Origin: Microbispora siamensis
Lineage (GTDB): Bacteria > Actinomycetota > Actinomycetes > Streptosporangiales > Streptosporangiaceae
NCBI RefSeq assembly: GCF_016863095.1
Contig: NZ_BOOF01000059.1
Location: forward strand, 1-57,606
Direction of reading: 5' to 3'
DNA length: 57,606 nucleotides
Translations under genes and position numbers: made by a program
In this document: one piece after another, positions 31,960-40,411 of the stretch
Position numbering within the stretch: position 1 is the first letter of the stretch
How the letters are laid out: the number at the start of each line of letters is the position of its first letter
The notes under the pieces: model-generated
The model's database searches: none
What the model was told of the DNA's origin: nothing
What the model saw: only the letters and a program-made list of their open reading frames with translations

Positions 31960-32817
31960 TCAGCCGGAAGCTCCGCCGCGATCGGACGCGGACGCGGTGA
32001 GCCTGGCGAGGGCGGCGGCCGAGGGGGTGTCCGGCTCGGCCTGGTAGGCGATGACGACCTGGCCGTCCGCCCCGCCGACCGTCAGGCTGTGACGCCGCAG
32101 GACGAGCGGCCCGACGACGGGATGGCAGAACTCCTTCGTCTCGTCGCGCGTCGGGCGGACGTCGTGGCGTTCCCACAGGCGGCGGAAGTCGTCCGAGGCC
32201 GCCGACAGCTCCCCGACCAGCTCGCGGAGGGCCGGGTCGTCGAGGTCGGCGCCGGCCACGGCCCGCAGCGCGGCGACCGAGTCGGCCGCGACGGCGTCCC
32301 ACGTGGGGAACAGCGCCCGCGCGCCGGGGTCGAGGAAGACGTCTCTGACGAGGTTGCGGCCGGGCCGATACATGGGCGCCAGGGCGATCGCCGTCGCGTT
32401 GGCGGCCAGCACGTCGAAGCGGCATCCCCGCAGGTAGGCGGGCGTGCCCACCCACGTGTCGAGGAGCCGCTGGGTGCCCGGGGCCGGTCGTTCCTCCGGC
32501 CGCTGGGGTGGCTCGCCGCTCCGTCTCGGCGCTTCACGGGCGAGGGCGTGCAGGTGGGCCGTGAGGTCGGCGTCGAGGCGCAGGGCGGCGGCGAGTGCGT
32601 CGAGCACCTGCTCGGAGGGGTTGCGGTCGCGACCCTGCTCGAGCCGGGTCAGGTAGGCGAGGCTGACGCCCGCGAGCGCGGCGAGCTCGTCGCGGCGCAG
32701 CCCGGCCACCCGGCGCCGCCCGATCTCGGGAAGCCCGGCGTCCTTCGGGCGTACGAGCGCGCGGCGGGCCTTGAGGAAGTCGCCGAGAGCGTTGTTGCCG
32801 GCCATGTCACCCGCCAC
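31960..32817 (-). CDS. XRE regulator with MmyB-like ligand-binding domain (second)
   Basis: A 285-residue paralogue of the regulator at 23524: helix-turn-helix with GRRRVAGLRRDELAALAGVS and YLTRLEQGRD, then the ligand domain with RFDVLAANATAIALAP, FLDPGARALFPTWD and KEFCHPVVGPLVLRRH. GTG 32817 or ATG 32805 may be the start. It is divergent from a short-chain dehydrogenase, its likely target. The spacer 31880-31959 to the convergent side shows no clear feature. Confidence 0.92.
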   Translation of the reverse strand: MAGDMAGNNALGDFLKARRALVRPKDAGLPEIGRRRVAGLRRDELAALAGVSLAYLTRLEQGRDRNPSEQVLDALAAALRLDADLTAHLHALAREAPRRSGEPPQRPEERPAPGTQRLLDTWVGTPAYLRGCRFDVLAANATAIALAPMYRPGRNLVRDVFLDPGARALFPTWDAVAADSVAALRAVAGADLDDPALRELVGELSAASDDFRRLWERHDVRPTRDETKEFCHPVVGPLVLRRHSLTVGGADGQVVIAYQAEPDTPSAAALARLTASASDRGGASG

Positions 32818-32841
32818 TGTAGGCAGGGCCCGCCGGCGATG

Positions 32842-32854
32842 GTGACCCTGTCAC
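32842..32854. promoter_or_regulatory. Palindrome between XRE-MmyB and SDR genes
   Basis: GTGAC, three bases, GTCAC at the centre of a 78-bp divergent spacer. Same geometry (5-3-5) as the palindrome beside the other XRE-MmyB gene, though the sequence differs. A candidate operator. Confidence 0.35.
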
Positions 32855-32895
32855 GGTGATGGCTGTTCCGTCCCGCGTCGGGCAGGGTGATCGGT

Positions 32896-33723
32896 ATGAG
32901 TACCGAACACACACGCACCTGGTTCGTCACCGGAGCATCCCGCGGCTTCGGGAACGTGTGGACGCGGGCGGCGCTGCGGCGCGGCGACCGGGTCGTCGCG
33001 ACGGCCCGGGACGTTTCCACGCTGAAGCCGCTCGCCGACGAGTTCGGCGACGCCGTCCTCCCGCTGACGCTCGACGTGACCGACCGGGAGGCCGCCTTCA
33101 CCGCGGTGGCCCGGGCGGCCGAACGCTTCGGCGGGATCGACGTCGCCGTCAACAACGCGGGGTACGGCCTGTTCGGCGCGGTGGAGGAGGTCACCGAGGC
33201 GCAGGCGAGAGCTCAGCTGGAGACCAACCTGCTCGGCGCGCTCTGGGTCACCCAGGCCGTGCTGCCCGGCATGCGGGAGCGCGGGCGGGGTCACATCCTC
33301 CAGGTGTCGAGCATCGGCGGCGTCGCCGCGTTCCCCATGCTGGGGCTCTACAACGCGTCGAAGTGGGGCCTTGAGGCGTTCAGCGAGTCGCTCGCCCAGG
33401 AGGTCGCCCCGCACGGGATCAAGGTGACCATCATCGAGCCCGGCCCGTACGGCACCGACTGGAGCGGATCGTCGGCCGTCCACGCCGAGCCGCTTCCCGC
33501 GTACGAGCACGTCCGGGAGGCCCGCCGGGCCGCCGCGGCGGGGAGGGTCCCGATCGATCCCGAGGTCACGGCCGAGGCGGTCCTCGCGCTGGTGGACGCG
33601 GAACGGCCCCCGCTGCGCCTGTTCCTGGGCGGCTACTGCCTGCCGATCGCGGAGCGGGTCTACACCGAACGCCTGGACACCTGGCGGGAGTGGCGCTCCC
33701 TCGCCGAGTCCGCCGACGGCTGA
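32896..33723 (+). CDS. Short-chain dehydrogenase/reductase
   Basis: A 275-residue classical SDR. Cofactor motif TGASRGFG near residue 14, NNAGYG near 86, catalytic Ser in VSSIGG near 137, and YNASK near 151-155. The arginine after the first glycines (SRGFG, then TARD) suggests NADP preference. ATG 32896 was preferred over one nine bases earlier. It resembles SDRs often annotated as oxidoreductases acting on ketones; the substrate is unknown. Probably controlled by the divergent XRE-MmyB regulator. Confidence 0.92.
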   Translation: MSTEHTRTWFVTGASRGFGNVWTRAALRRGDRVVATARDVSTLKPLADEFGDAVLPLTLDVTDREAAFTAVARAAERFGGIDVAVNNAGYGLFGAVEEVTEAQARAQLETNLLGALWVTQAVLPGMRERGRGHILQVSSIGGVAAFPMLGLYNASKWGLEAFSESLAQEVAPHGIKVTIIEPGPYGTDWSGSSAVHAEPLPAYEHVREARRAAAAGRVPIDPEVTAEAVLALVDAERPPLRLFLGGYCLPIAERVYTERLDTWREWRSLAESADG

Positions 33724-33814
33724 CCCTCGGCGGCTCACCACGGTCCGCCGGCGCTGCTCGCGATCACCGCGTACGCCTCCGGGAGGACCGCCGCGAGGAC
33801 GGCTGAGCCGACGG

Positions 33815-34978
33815 CTACCCGGCTCTGGCCGCTCCGGCGTGGAGTTCGGTGAACAACCGCTCCCAGGCCAGGCGTATCCCGTCCATGTCGTACCGCCTGA
33901 CCGACGTCCTGGCCGCCTCGCCCAGCGCGTGCCGTAGAGACGGGTCGCCGATCAGCACTTTCATGGCGGCGGTGAGCGCGCCGACGTCTTCGGGGGGAAC
34001 CAGCAGCCCGTCCCGGCCGTGCGTGACGATGTCCGCGGGCCCGTGGGGGCAGTCGAAGCTCACGACGGGCAGCCCGTGGGCCATCGCCTCGATGAGCACC
34101 ATGCCGAAGCCCTCGTATCGCGAGCTGAGGACGAACATCGCCCCCTTGGCCAGCTCCTGTTCGAGGCTGGTCGTGCCGCCCATCAGGAAGGCGTGGTTGT
34201 AGAGATGCAGGCGGTGGATCAGGCGCCGTAGGCTGCCGTGCTCCCTGCCGTCGCCGTAGATGCGCAGCCGCCAGTCGGGGTGTTCCGCGACGACCTCGGC
34301 GAACGCCTTGATCAGCAGGTCGAACCCCTTCTGCCGGGTGAGCCGCCCCGCCGCCACGATGATCCTGCCGTCGAGCGCGGCGGGAGGCCGGTCGGCGGGC
34401 GTCAGGCCGTTGGGGATGGTCGCAAGGCGGGTCCGCGCGCCGTCGAGCAGCGCCGCGTACTCGCCCAGGTCGGCGTCGGTGAGACTGACCACGGCGTCCA
34501 GCCGCGGGTACCAGCGGGCGATCTCGGCGACGAGCTCGGGCTTGTGGGAGCGCAGATACATGTGTTCCTGGCCGACCCGTACGACGTTCTCCGGGGCGTA
34601 GCGGGCGGACAGCAGGTTGAGCGCGGGGCGGGTCGTGACCAGCACCCCGCCGTCGAGCGAGCGCAGAAATCTCACGATCTTCTGGTCGCTCAGCCGGTTG
34701 AAGGTGGCGTACCGCACCTCGGTGGGCGGAACGAGCAGGCTCGGCCGGCGCCGGAGCCAGTGGCGGGCGGGATGCCGCCAGCGCGGGCCGCGAAGGTCCG
34801 CCAGGGTGCGCATGCGGACCCGGGGATCGACGGGGAACCTGGGCCGGTCCCTGGTCTGGAAGACGCTGATCAGCTCCACGTCGTGATCGGTGGCGGCCAT
34901 GACGTTGACCTGGTTGATCACGGTGCGGATGGTGCCGCCGACCCCGTAGGCGTTCATGATGAGGTAACGGAGCTTCAT
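33815..34978 (-). CDS. Glycosyltransferase family 4, TagE/GtfA-like
   Basis: A 387-residue GT-B enzyme. The N-terminus has MNAYGVGGTIRTVINQ with the acceptor-side glycines; the C-terminal half has the nucleotide-sugar motifs VAAGRLTRQKGFDLLI, LRIYGDGRE and the EX7E motif EGFGMVLIEAMAHGLPVV near residues 290-305. It resembles enzymes that decorate wall teichoic or polyglycerol phosphate. Its start overlaps the stop of the preceding 150-residue gene (ATGA), so the two are coupled. No signal peptide; it should act at the inner membrane face. The spacer 33724-33814 to the convergent SDR has weak inverted symmetry only. Confidence 0.9.
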   Translation of the reverse strand: MKLRYLIMNAYGVGGTIRTVINQVNVMAATDHDVELISVFQTRDRPRFPVDPRVRMRTLADLRGPRWRHPARHWLRRRPSLLVPPTEVRYATFNRLSDQKIVRFLRSLDGGVLVTTRPALNLLSARYAPENVVRVGQEHMYLRSHKPELVAEIARWYPRLDAVVSLTDADLGEYAALLDGARTRLATIPNGLTPADRPPAALDGRIIVAAGRLTRQKGFDLLIKAFAEVVAEHPDWRLRIYGDGREHGSLRRLIHRLHLYNHAFLMGGTTSLEQELAKGAMFVLSSRYEGFGMVLIEAMAHGLPVVSFDCPHGPADIVTHGRDGLLVPPEDVGALTAAMKVLIGDPSLRHALGEAARTSVRRYDMDGIRLAWERLFTELHAGAARAG

Positions 34979-35427
34979 GCGTGGACCGGCCTGGAGATCA
35001 GCGACAGGTTCTGCATCACGGTGTAGTACGGCTTGACGCTGACGGCGCCCGTCGGCGCCTCGCCCGTCTGTGCCGGGAAGGTCATGACCTTCTTCTTGTC
35101 GGAGATGTCGTCCAGGTGGCGTCCCAGCCGAAGCGGCTCCGGATCGCCGGGCAGCGTGAGATGGAGATCCCAGACCTGGCGGCCGTCGATTCGGCGGGAT
35201 GCCACGGCCGAGACGACCAGTTCGACGGGGAAGGCCGCCTCGAACCGGTCGCCGTCCACCGTCGCCGGGCAGCTCAGCACGAGACCGGGCCGGTCCCGGT
35301 TGGTGAGGGTGAGGATCGCGGTCGTCCCCGGGGGCGGAGCGGGGGCCGCGCCGACGATGCGGCCCATCACCAGGACTCTTCCGTCTCGCGGCCAGACCTG
35401 CTCCACCTCGGCGTGCCTTGATGTCAT
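34975..35427 (-). CDS. Unknown beta-rich protein coupled to the glycosyltransferase
   Basis: A 150-residue cytoplasmic protein without signal or membrane helices. It is strand-rich (VLVMGRIVG, TAILTLTNRDRPGLVLSCPA, RQVWDLHLTLPG) and ends in YYTVMQNLSLISRP. The look is of an immunoglobulin-like accessory domain; similar regions occur at the ends of some polysaccharide glycosyltransferases, as far as I recall. Strict coupling to the GT4 gene by ATGA suggests that it is a subunit or activator of that enzyme. Confidence 0.7.
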   Translation of the reverse strand: MTSRHAEVEQVWPRDGRVLVMGRIVGAAPAPPPGTTAILTLTNRDRPGLVLSCPATVDGDRFEAAFPVELVVSAVASRRIDGRQVWDLHLTLPGDPEPLRLGRHLDDISDKKKVMTFPAQTGEAPTGAVSVKPYYTVMQNLSLISRPVHA

Positions 35428-35473
35428 CGGCCCTGCTTCCTGTGCGTTCCGCTTTCGCGGGGTAGCCTCGACC

Positions 35474-35510
35474 TACTAGCTCGATAGTAACTACTATTCT
35501 GATAGTAGTT
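35474..35510. promoter_or_regulatory. BlaI-type operator pair
   Basis: AACTACTAT (35489-35497), four bases, ATAGTAGTT (35502-35510) is a perfect 9-bp inverted repeat. Just before it TACTA and TAGTA form a second, partly overlapping dyad starting at 35474. The TACTA/TAGTA half-sites resemble those bound by BlaI/MecI repressors, and the blaI-like gene starts 20 bp downstream. Confidence 0.7.
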
Positions 35511-35529
35511 CGTGCTCAGGGAGGCTGGA

Positions 35530-35904
35530 TTGACCGACACGGGACATGGCGACAGACGCCCCGCGGGCATGCTGGAAGACGAGGTGCTCGCGGTGTTGTG
35601 GTCGAAGACGGCGCCCGTGAGCCCGGCCGAGGTGCAGGCCGAGCTCGGCGGCTCCCTGGCGTACACCACGATCATGACCACGCTCGCGCGTCTGGAGCGC
35701 AAGGGCCTGGCCAGCCGGCGGCGCTCGGGCCGGGGGTTCGTCTACGCCCCCGCGGTGGACGAGGCGTCGCACACCGCGGAGGCCATGAACGAACTGCTCG
35801 CCCGCAGAAGCGACAGGGCGGCGGTGCTCGCCCAGTTCGTGTCACGGCTCAGCGCGGACGACGAGCAGATCCTGCAGAAGCTGCTCCGGGAGATGGACGA
35901 CTGA
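35530..35904 (+). CDS. BlaI/MecI/CopY family repressor
   Basis: A 124-residue winged-helix repressor: MLEDEVLAVLWSKTAPVSPAEVQ, then AYTTIMTTLARLERKGLASRR, the family's DNA-recognition helix, and a C-terminal dimerisation region. A TTG start at 35530 was chosen because AGGGAGG sits five bases upstream. The M56 metallopeptidase gene follows one base after the stop. In related systems the protease or its signal removes BlaI from its operator, which here is well visible upstream. Confidence 0.92.
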   Translation: MTDTGHGDRRPAGMLEDEVLAVLWSKTAPVSPAEVQAELGGSLAYTTIMTTLARLERKGLASRRRSGRGFVYAPAVDEASHTAEAMNELLARRSDRAAVLAQFVSRLSADDEQILQKLLREMDD

Positions 35905-35905
35905 C

Positions 35906-36961
35906 ATGCACACCATCGTCTACCTGCCGTTCGTCGTGTCGGCGCTGCTGGGTCTCGCGATTCCGCGGTGCGGGCGCCGGCTCGCGCCGGCCACCGCCAC
36001 CCGGCTCCTGGTCGCGGCCGGCGTGGCGTGCGCCGCCAGTTCGGTCCTCGCACTCGTCTTCCTGGCCAGCACCTACCTCGGTCAGGTGCCGCTCGTCGCT
36101 TCCTTCGGCGACTGGTCCGCCGGCCTGTTCGAAGCGCTCGATCCGGTGCCGCGGCCCGCCGCGCAGCTCGCGTTGCTGGCGCTCGCGGTCGTGGGGGCTC
36201 TGGCGGTCAGGACCGCGGCGCGGCAGGCCCTCGCGCTGCGGCGCGCGTCGCGGACCTGCCGCCGCGCGCCCGCCGCCTCCGGCGGCCTGGTGGTCGTCGA
36301 CGACCCGGTTCCGCACGCGTACGCCGTGCCCGGGGGCTTCGGCGATCCCGGCCGTGTCGTGGTGACGACCGGGATCCTGCGTGCCCTCGGCGCGGAGGAG
36401 CGAAGGGTCCTGCTCGCCCACGAGCGCGCTCATCTGCGCCACCGCCATCACCTCTACCGGACGGTGGCCGCCGTGGCCGCCGCACTGAACCCGCTGCTGG
36501 CGTCCCTGCCACGGGCGGTGGAGTACACCACCGAGCGCTGGGCCGACGAGCGGGCGGCCGAGGAGGTGGGCGATCGGAAGGTCGCGGCCCGCGCCATCGT
36601 CAAGGCGGCGCTGGCCGGTGGGGAGCGTCAGCGGCGGGCGGGCCTCGCCGCCCTCGCCTTCGGCCATGGCGACGTGCTCCCCCGGATCAACCATCTGCTG
36701 ACCGCGCCGCCGCGCCGCCGACCTTTGACGGCGGCCGCACTGATCGTGGCCGTGGCCGCCTGTCTCGTCGCGACCAACGAGTCCCGCGCCGACACGGAGT
36801 CCTTGTTCGAAAAGGCGGAGACTTCTCCGCCGGTCGTGCACGTGGTCGCCGGCGGGCACCACGCGGGCGCGGCGGGGGTGCCGGTCCTGCGTGGCGCGCC
36901 GCTTCGGACGGGATGCCCGGCCGGACGTCCGTGCGTTTCACTGATCAAGGGAGTTCCGTGA
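35906..36961 (+). CDS. M56 (BlaR1-like) membrane metallopeptidase
   Basis: A 351-residue membrane protease. Two to three N-terminal helices, then the cytoplasmic zinc-protease loop with LAHERAHLRHRHHLY (HExxH form, His near 172 and 176) and a downstream ERWADERAAEE that supplies the third ligand, and another helix (LTAAALIVAVAACLVA near 275). The C-terminal tail is short (about 60 residues) and has no penicillin-binding domain, so it does not sense beta-lactams the way BlaR1 does. It probably inactivates the BlaI-like repressor. It overlaps the PAP2 gene (GTGA). Confidence 0.9.
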   Translation: MHTIVYLPFVVSALLGLAIPRCGRRLAPATATRLLVAAGVACAASSVLALVFLASTYLGQVPLVASFGDWSAGLFEALDPVPRPAAQLALLALAVVGALAVRTAARQALALRRASRTCRRAPAASGGLVVVDDPVPHAYAVPGGFGDPGRVVVTTGILRALGAEERRVLLAHERAHLRHRHHLYRTVAAVAAALNPLLASLPRAVEYTTERWADERAAEEVGDRKVAARAIVKAALAGGERQRRAGLAALAFGHGDVLPRINHLLTAPPRRRPLTAAALIVAVAACLVATNESRADTESLFEKAETSPPVVHVVAGGHHAGAAGVPVLRGAPLRTGCPAGRPCVSLIKGVP

Positions 36962-37614
36962 TCCTCAGGCGCCTTCGCCTGCCCGTCCTGCTCGTCGTCG
37001 CCACCGGTCTGCTGGGAGCCGCCGCGAGGACCGCCACGGTGACGGACGTGGACCTGAACGCCGACCTGGCGGTGGAGGCGCTGCGCACGCCCGACCTGAC
37101 CCGGGTCGCCGGCATCCTCGACGTCGTCTTCGGGCCGGTCGCCGGTGTCCTGATCGTCGCGCTTCTCGCGGCCACGCTCGCCCTCACGGGACGGGTGCGC
37201 GCGGCCGTTATGGCGACCCTGGTGGTCGCGGCCGGCTGGACCACCAGCGCGATCTTCAAGCAGATCATCGCCCGGCCCCGGCCACCGCTCGCGGACCAGC
37301 TTCTGCTGGAGACCGGCCACGACAGCTTTCCCAGCGGGCATGTCGCGCTCACGCTGTCCCTGGCGGTCGCCGCCGCCTTCCTCGCCGTCCGTACGCGCTG
37401 GTTCGCCCTCGTGGTGTGCGCCGGAGGCGTTCTGGTCGTGGCGCAGGCGTTCGCCCGCATGTACCTCGGGGTCCATTACCCCACCGACGTGGTCGGCTCC
37501 CTGCTGTCGGCCACCGCGGGCACCACGGCCGTCATCGCTCTGCGGAGGCCTGTCGGCAGCGTTGCCGACCGCCTTCCCTTCCTCTCCGGACGGGGCGCTC
37601 GCGACCACCGGTGA
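36958..37614 (+). CDS. PAP2-family phosphatase
   Basis: A 218-residue membrane phosphatase with about six helices. The three catalytic motifs are KQIIARPRPP, FPSGHVALTLSLA and RMYLGVHYPTDVVGS. Such enzymes dephosphorylate lipid phosphates or undecaprenyl pyrophosphate. GTG 36958 overlaps the M56 stop. Its place in a BlaI-M56 operon suggests that cell-wall lipid recycling is induced under wall stress. The 37615-37867 spacer contains TTGACA at 37749 but no convincing -10. Confidence 0.92.
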   Translation: MILRRLRLPVLLVVATGLLGAAARTATVTDVDLNADLAVEALRTPDLTRVAGILDVVFGPVAGVLIVALLAATLALTGRVRAAVMATLVVAAGWTTSAIFKQIIARPRPPLADQLLLETGHDSFPSGHVALTLSLAVAAAFLAVRTRWFALVVCAGGVLVVAQAFARMYLGVHYPTDVVGSLLSATAGTTAVIALRRPVGSVADRLPFLSGRGARDHR

Positions 37615-37867
37615 ATGCCGCCGCGATCTTCGTCCTTCCGTACGGGCAGCTCTGGCTGCGAAGGTACGCGACTTTTACCGAAAGCGGAAGCAGTAATTTC
37701 GCGCTGTCGGCCGCTTTTGTCGGTTCAGAGGGAAAGTCGGACTGATCGTTGACAAAGTTCTGAGGTGGAGCTCACACTTCCCTGAGTCATCGCGTTGGGC
37801 TGGGATGGGGCTCGTGGGTCGGCGTCGCAGCGCGATGGGCTTCTGTCCGACCGACAAGAGGAGTGAC

Positions 37868-40261
37868 ATGCCATCCTCTCGACCACGTCCCAGGCCGCGA
37901 TCTCGTTCCGCCCTGGCCTCCGCCGTGCTCACGGTGCCGGCCCTGTTGCTCGGCGCGCCGGGTGTGGCCCTCGCCGCGGAGTCCGGAGCGGCGCCCGTCC
38001 TCGACACGGCCACGCTGTCGCCGGTCGCCGAGGTGCTGAACTACAACGGCGCGACCACCACCGCGTACACGCCGTCGAGCACGACCGGGACCAACGGCTG
38101 GTTCACCGGCGGCGAGGTGACGTTGCGTCTGTCCGCGACGGACGACGACACCGTCGCGTCCTTCCGGGTGACGGTCGGGTCGGACCCCGCCGTGGAGGTG
38201 CCGGCCGTACGGAACGGCGCGCGCGGCACGGCCGACTACGTCATCAAGGGCGACCGCAACAGCACCGTCCGCTACAGCGCCGTCGACGCGGCCGGCAACG
38301 TGTCGGCCGCCAAGACGGTCACGGTGAGGATCGACACCAAGCCGCCGGTCGCCGCCTGGCCCGGCGTCGCGAACGGCAAGGTGCCCCACAGCGCGCTCGC
38401 CTCCTCCATCACGCCGACGCGTACCGACCCCACCCCGGGCTCGGGCGGCGCCGCGGTGCGGGACATGTGGATCGACGGCACGTGGACCTACCCCCTGCCG
38501 CTGGACCCGGCCACTCTGTCCGTCGGCGGGCACACGTGGGCGGTCAACCTCGGCGACTCCGCCGGCAACGGGGCCAAATACACCCTGACCTTCCAGATCA
38601 CCACCTCGGTCGCGGACCTGCGTGCCCTGGTCCAGCGCTACGTCGCTGCGGGCAAGGTCTCCTCGCCGAACGGCGACCGCCTGCTGGCCCTGCTCGCCGA
38701 GGCGGACGGCGGCGACGCCCAAGCCGCGCTGACGCGCTTCGGCCGGCTCGCCGGCGAGGTCGTGCCCGAGGGCCACATGCGCGACTCCCTCGTGAAGGAC
38801 GCCGCCTACCTGGTGGAGGAGCTCCGGGGAGTCAAGCACCCCGACATCGCCACCGGCGTCACGGTGAGCGAGGGACAGGGCATGGCCCGGTATCCGTTCC
38901 GGGTCCCGGCCGAGCCGGTGCGCAACGCGAAGCCGAAGTTCAAGATCCTTCTCTTCGGGCCGAAGCCCGGCGCCTTCCGGCACGAGCACATCCCGCTGAC
39001 CATGTCCGTGATCCAGGACATGGGCCGGGCCAACAACTTCGACGTCGACGTGTACGACTACCTGAGCCCCGACGTGTCGGTCCCGAACCCCTTCGAGAGC
39101 ATCGAGCGCCTGTCGCAGTACGACGCGATCGTGGGCGTCTCCAGCGTCGGCAACGACACGTTCTCCACGGCGCGTCCCTCGGGGGCCGACCCGAACGTCA
39201 AGGTGAACGAGCAGGCCGTCCTCAAGCAGTACATCAACAACGGCGGCGGCTTCGTCGCCCTGCACGGCGCCACCGACTCCATGCACCAGTGGGACTGGTA
39301 CAAGGGCCTGGCCGGCGGCGAGTTCGACAACCACGGGTCCAACGGCGGCGGCATCCAGAACACCTGCGGAGCCTGCAACATCGGTGAGCTGGTGACCGAG
39401 GACGGCACCAACCCGGCCACCCGGCAGTTCCCGGAGAAGTTGAAGATCGTCGACGAGCTGTACAACTGGACCTTCCTGCCGCGCGAGAAGGTGCACGTCC
39501 TGCAGACGCTGAACGAGTCGACCTACGTCGGCAGCATCGGGGCCGGCGCCGGCCGGATCGAGGGCGCCGACCACCCGATCTCGTGGTGTCAGAACTACGA
39601 CGGCGGGCGCTCGTTCACCCAGGCGCTCCTGCACAACTGGGAGAACACCCTCGACCCGCTGTTCCAGCAGAACATCCTGGAGGGCGTCAAGTGGGCGGCC
39701 GGTCAGACCGAGGCGAACTGCGTCACCCATGACGAGCTGCGCAAGCTCGTCGCCGCCGGTGCGGCGGACGGGTCCGTCGGCGCCGACCTGGCCTCCGGGC
39801 TGAGCCAGGCGCTCGGCGCGTCGTACGACGCGTACCTCGTCAAGGACTACGCCGGCGCCCTCGCGCAGGCGAAGACCTTCCGCCATCTGGTCGACGCCAA
39901 CCTCCACGGGCCGGGCCAGGCCACGCTCCGCACGCGAGCCGACGAGCTGGTCTCGTGGATGAAGGTGCTCGACGACAAGGGCGCGACGCTGCGGTTCACG
40001 TCCCAGCCGAAGTCGAGGGCCGTCGGCGCCGGCGAGGACGCGGTGTTCTCCGCTCCCGCGGAGGGCCGGAACGTCGCCTACCAGTGGCAGGTGAAGTCGC
40101 CGGGCTCGGCGGAGTGGACCGACGTGGCCGGGCAGACGTCCTTCGCGATCGTCGTCACGGCGACGCCCGAGCTCTCCGGCTCCGAGTATCGGGTCCGCGT
40201 GTCCGACCCGACCGGCGAGCTGTTGTCCCGCTCGGCGTCCCTCAAGGTCAGCGGCCGCTGA
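37868..40261 (+). CDS. Secreted ThuA-domain protein with Ig-like ends
   Basis: A 797-residue secreted protein. Signal peptide: RPRPRPRSRS, hydrophobic ALASAVLTVPALLLG, cut after VALA. Residues about 50-240 are Ig-like and chitobiase/bacterial-Ig style strands (YSAVDAAGNVS, IDTKPP); about 355-612 are a ThuA-like, glutamine-amidotransferase-fold domain (KILLFGP, HEHIPLTMSVIQDMG, GGFVALHGATDS, ISWCQNY); 620-700 helical FIVAR-like segments; 705-797 a final Ig-like domain. In actinomycetes such domains sit in glycan-degrading proteins, so a carbohydrate role is likely. ATG 37868 has AAGAGGAG upstream; a strong hairpin follows the stop. Confidence 0.85.
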   Translation: MPSSRPRPRPRSRSALASAVLTVPALLLGAPGVALAAESGAAPVLDTATLSPVAEVLNYNGATTTAYTPSSTTGTNGWFTGGEVTLRLSATDDDTVASFRVTVGSDPAVEVPAVRNGARGTADYVIKGDRNSTVRYSAVDAAGNVSAAKTVTVRIDTKPPVAAWPGVANGKVPHSALASSITPTRTDPTPGSGGAAVRDMWIDGTWTYPLPLDPATLSVGGHTWAVNLGDSAGNGAKYTLTFQITTSVADLRALVQRYVAAGKVSSPNGDRLLALLAEADGGDAQAALTRFGRLAGEVVPEGHMRDSLVKDAAYLVEELRGVKHPDIATGVTVSEGQGMARYPFRVPAEPVRNAKPKFKILLFGPKPGAFRHEHIPLTMSVIQDMGRANNFDVDVYDYLSPDVSVPNPFESIERLSQYDAIVGVSSVGNDTFSTARPSGADPNVKVNEQAVLKQYINNGGGFVALHGATDSMHQWDWYKGLAGGEFDNHGSNGGGIQNTCGACNIGELVTEDGTNPATRQFPEKLKIVDELYNWTFLPREKVHVLQTLNESTYVGSIGAGAGRIEGADHPISWCQNYDGGRSFTQALLHNWENTLDPLFQQNILEGVKWAAGQTEANCVTHDELRKLVAAGAADGSVGADLASGLSQALGASYDAYLVKDYAGALAQAKTFRHLVDANLHGPGQATLRTRADELVSWMKVLDDKGATLRFTSQPKSRAVGAGEDAVFSAPAEGRNVAYQWQVKSPGSAEWTDVAGQTSFAIVVTATPELSGSEYRVRVSDPTGELLSRSASLKVSGR

Positions 40262-40272
40262 CCAGGACCGGT

Positions 40273-40311
40273 CGCGGTGGCCCGGGCGTGATCGGCGCCC
40301 GGGCCGCCGCG
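40273..40311 (+). terminator. Strong terminator after the ThuA gene
   Basis: A 16-bp stem (40273-40288 with 40296-40311, a single G-U pair) and a 7-base loop, twelve bases after the stop. The stem is almost all G and C. No T-tract. Confidence 0.8.
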
Positions 40312-40411
40312 ACGGCGGTTCCGCCGGCCCGAGTCGGCCACGGAAGGCCGTCCCGAGCCGCCGAGTGAGCCCGGGCGGGGTGCCGCCCGCCGACCGGACA
40401 GGAGTGGATCG

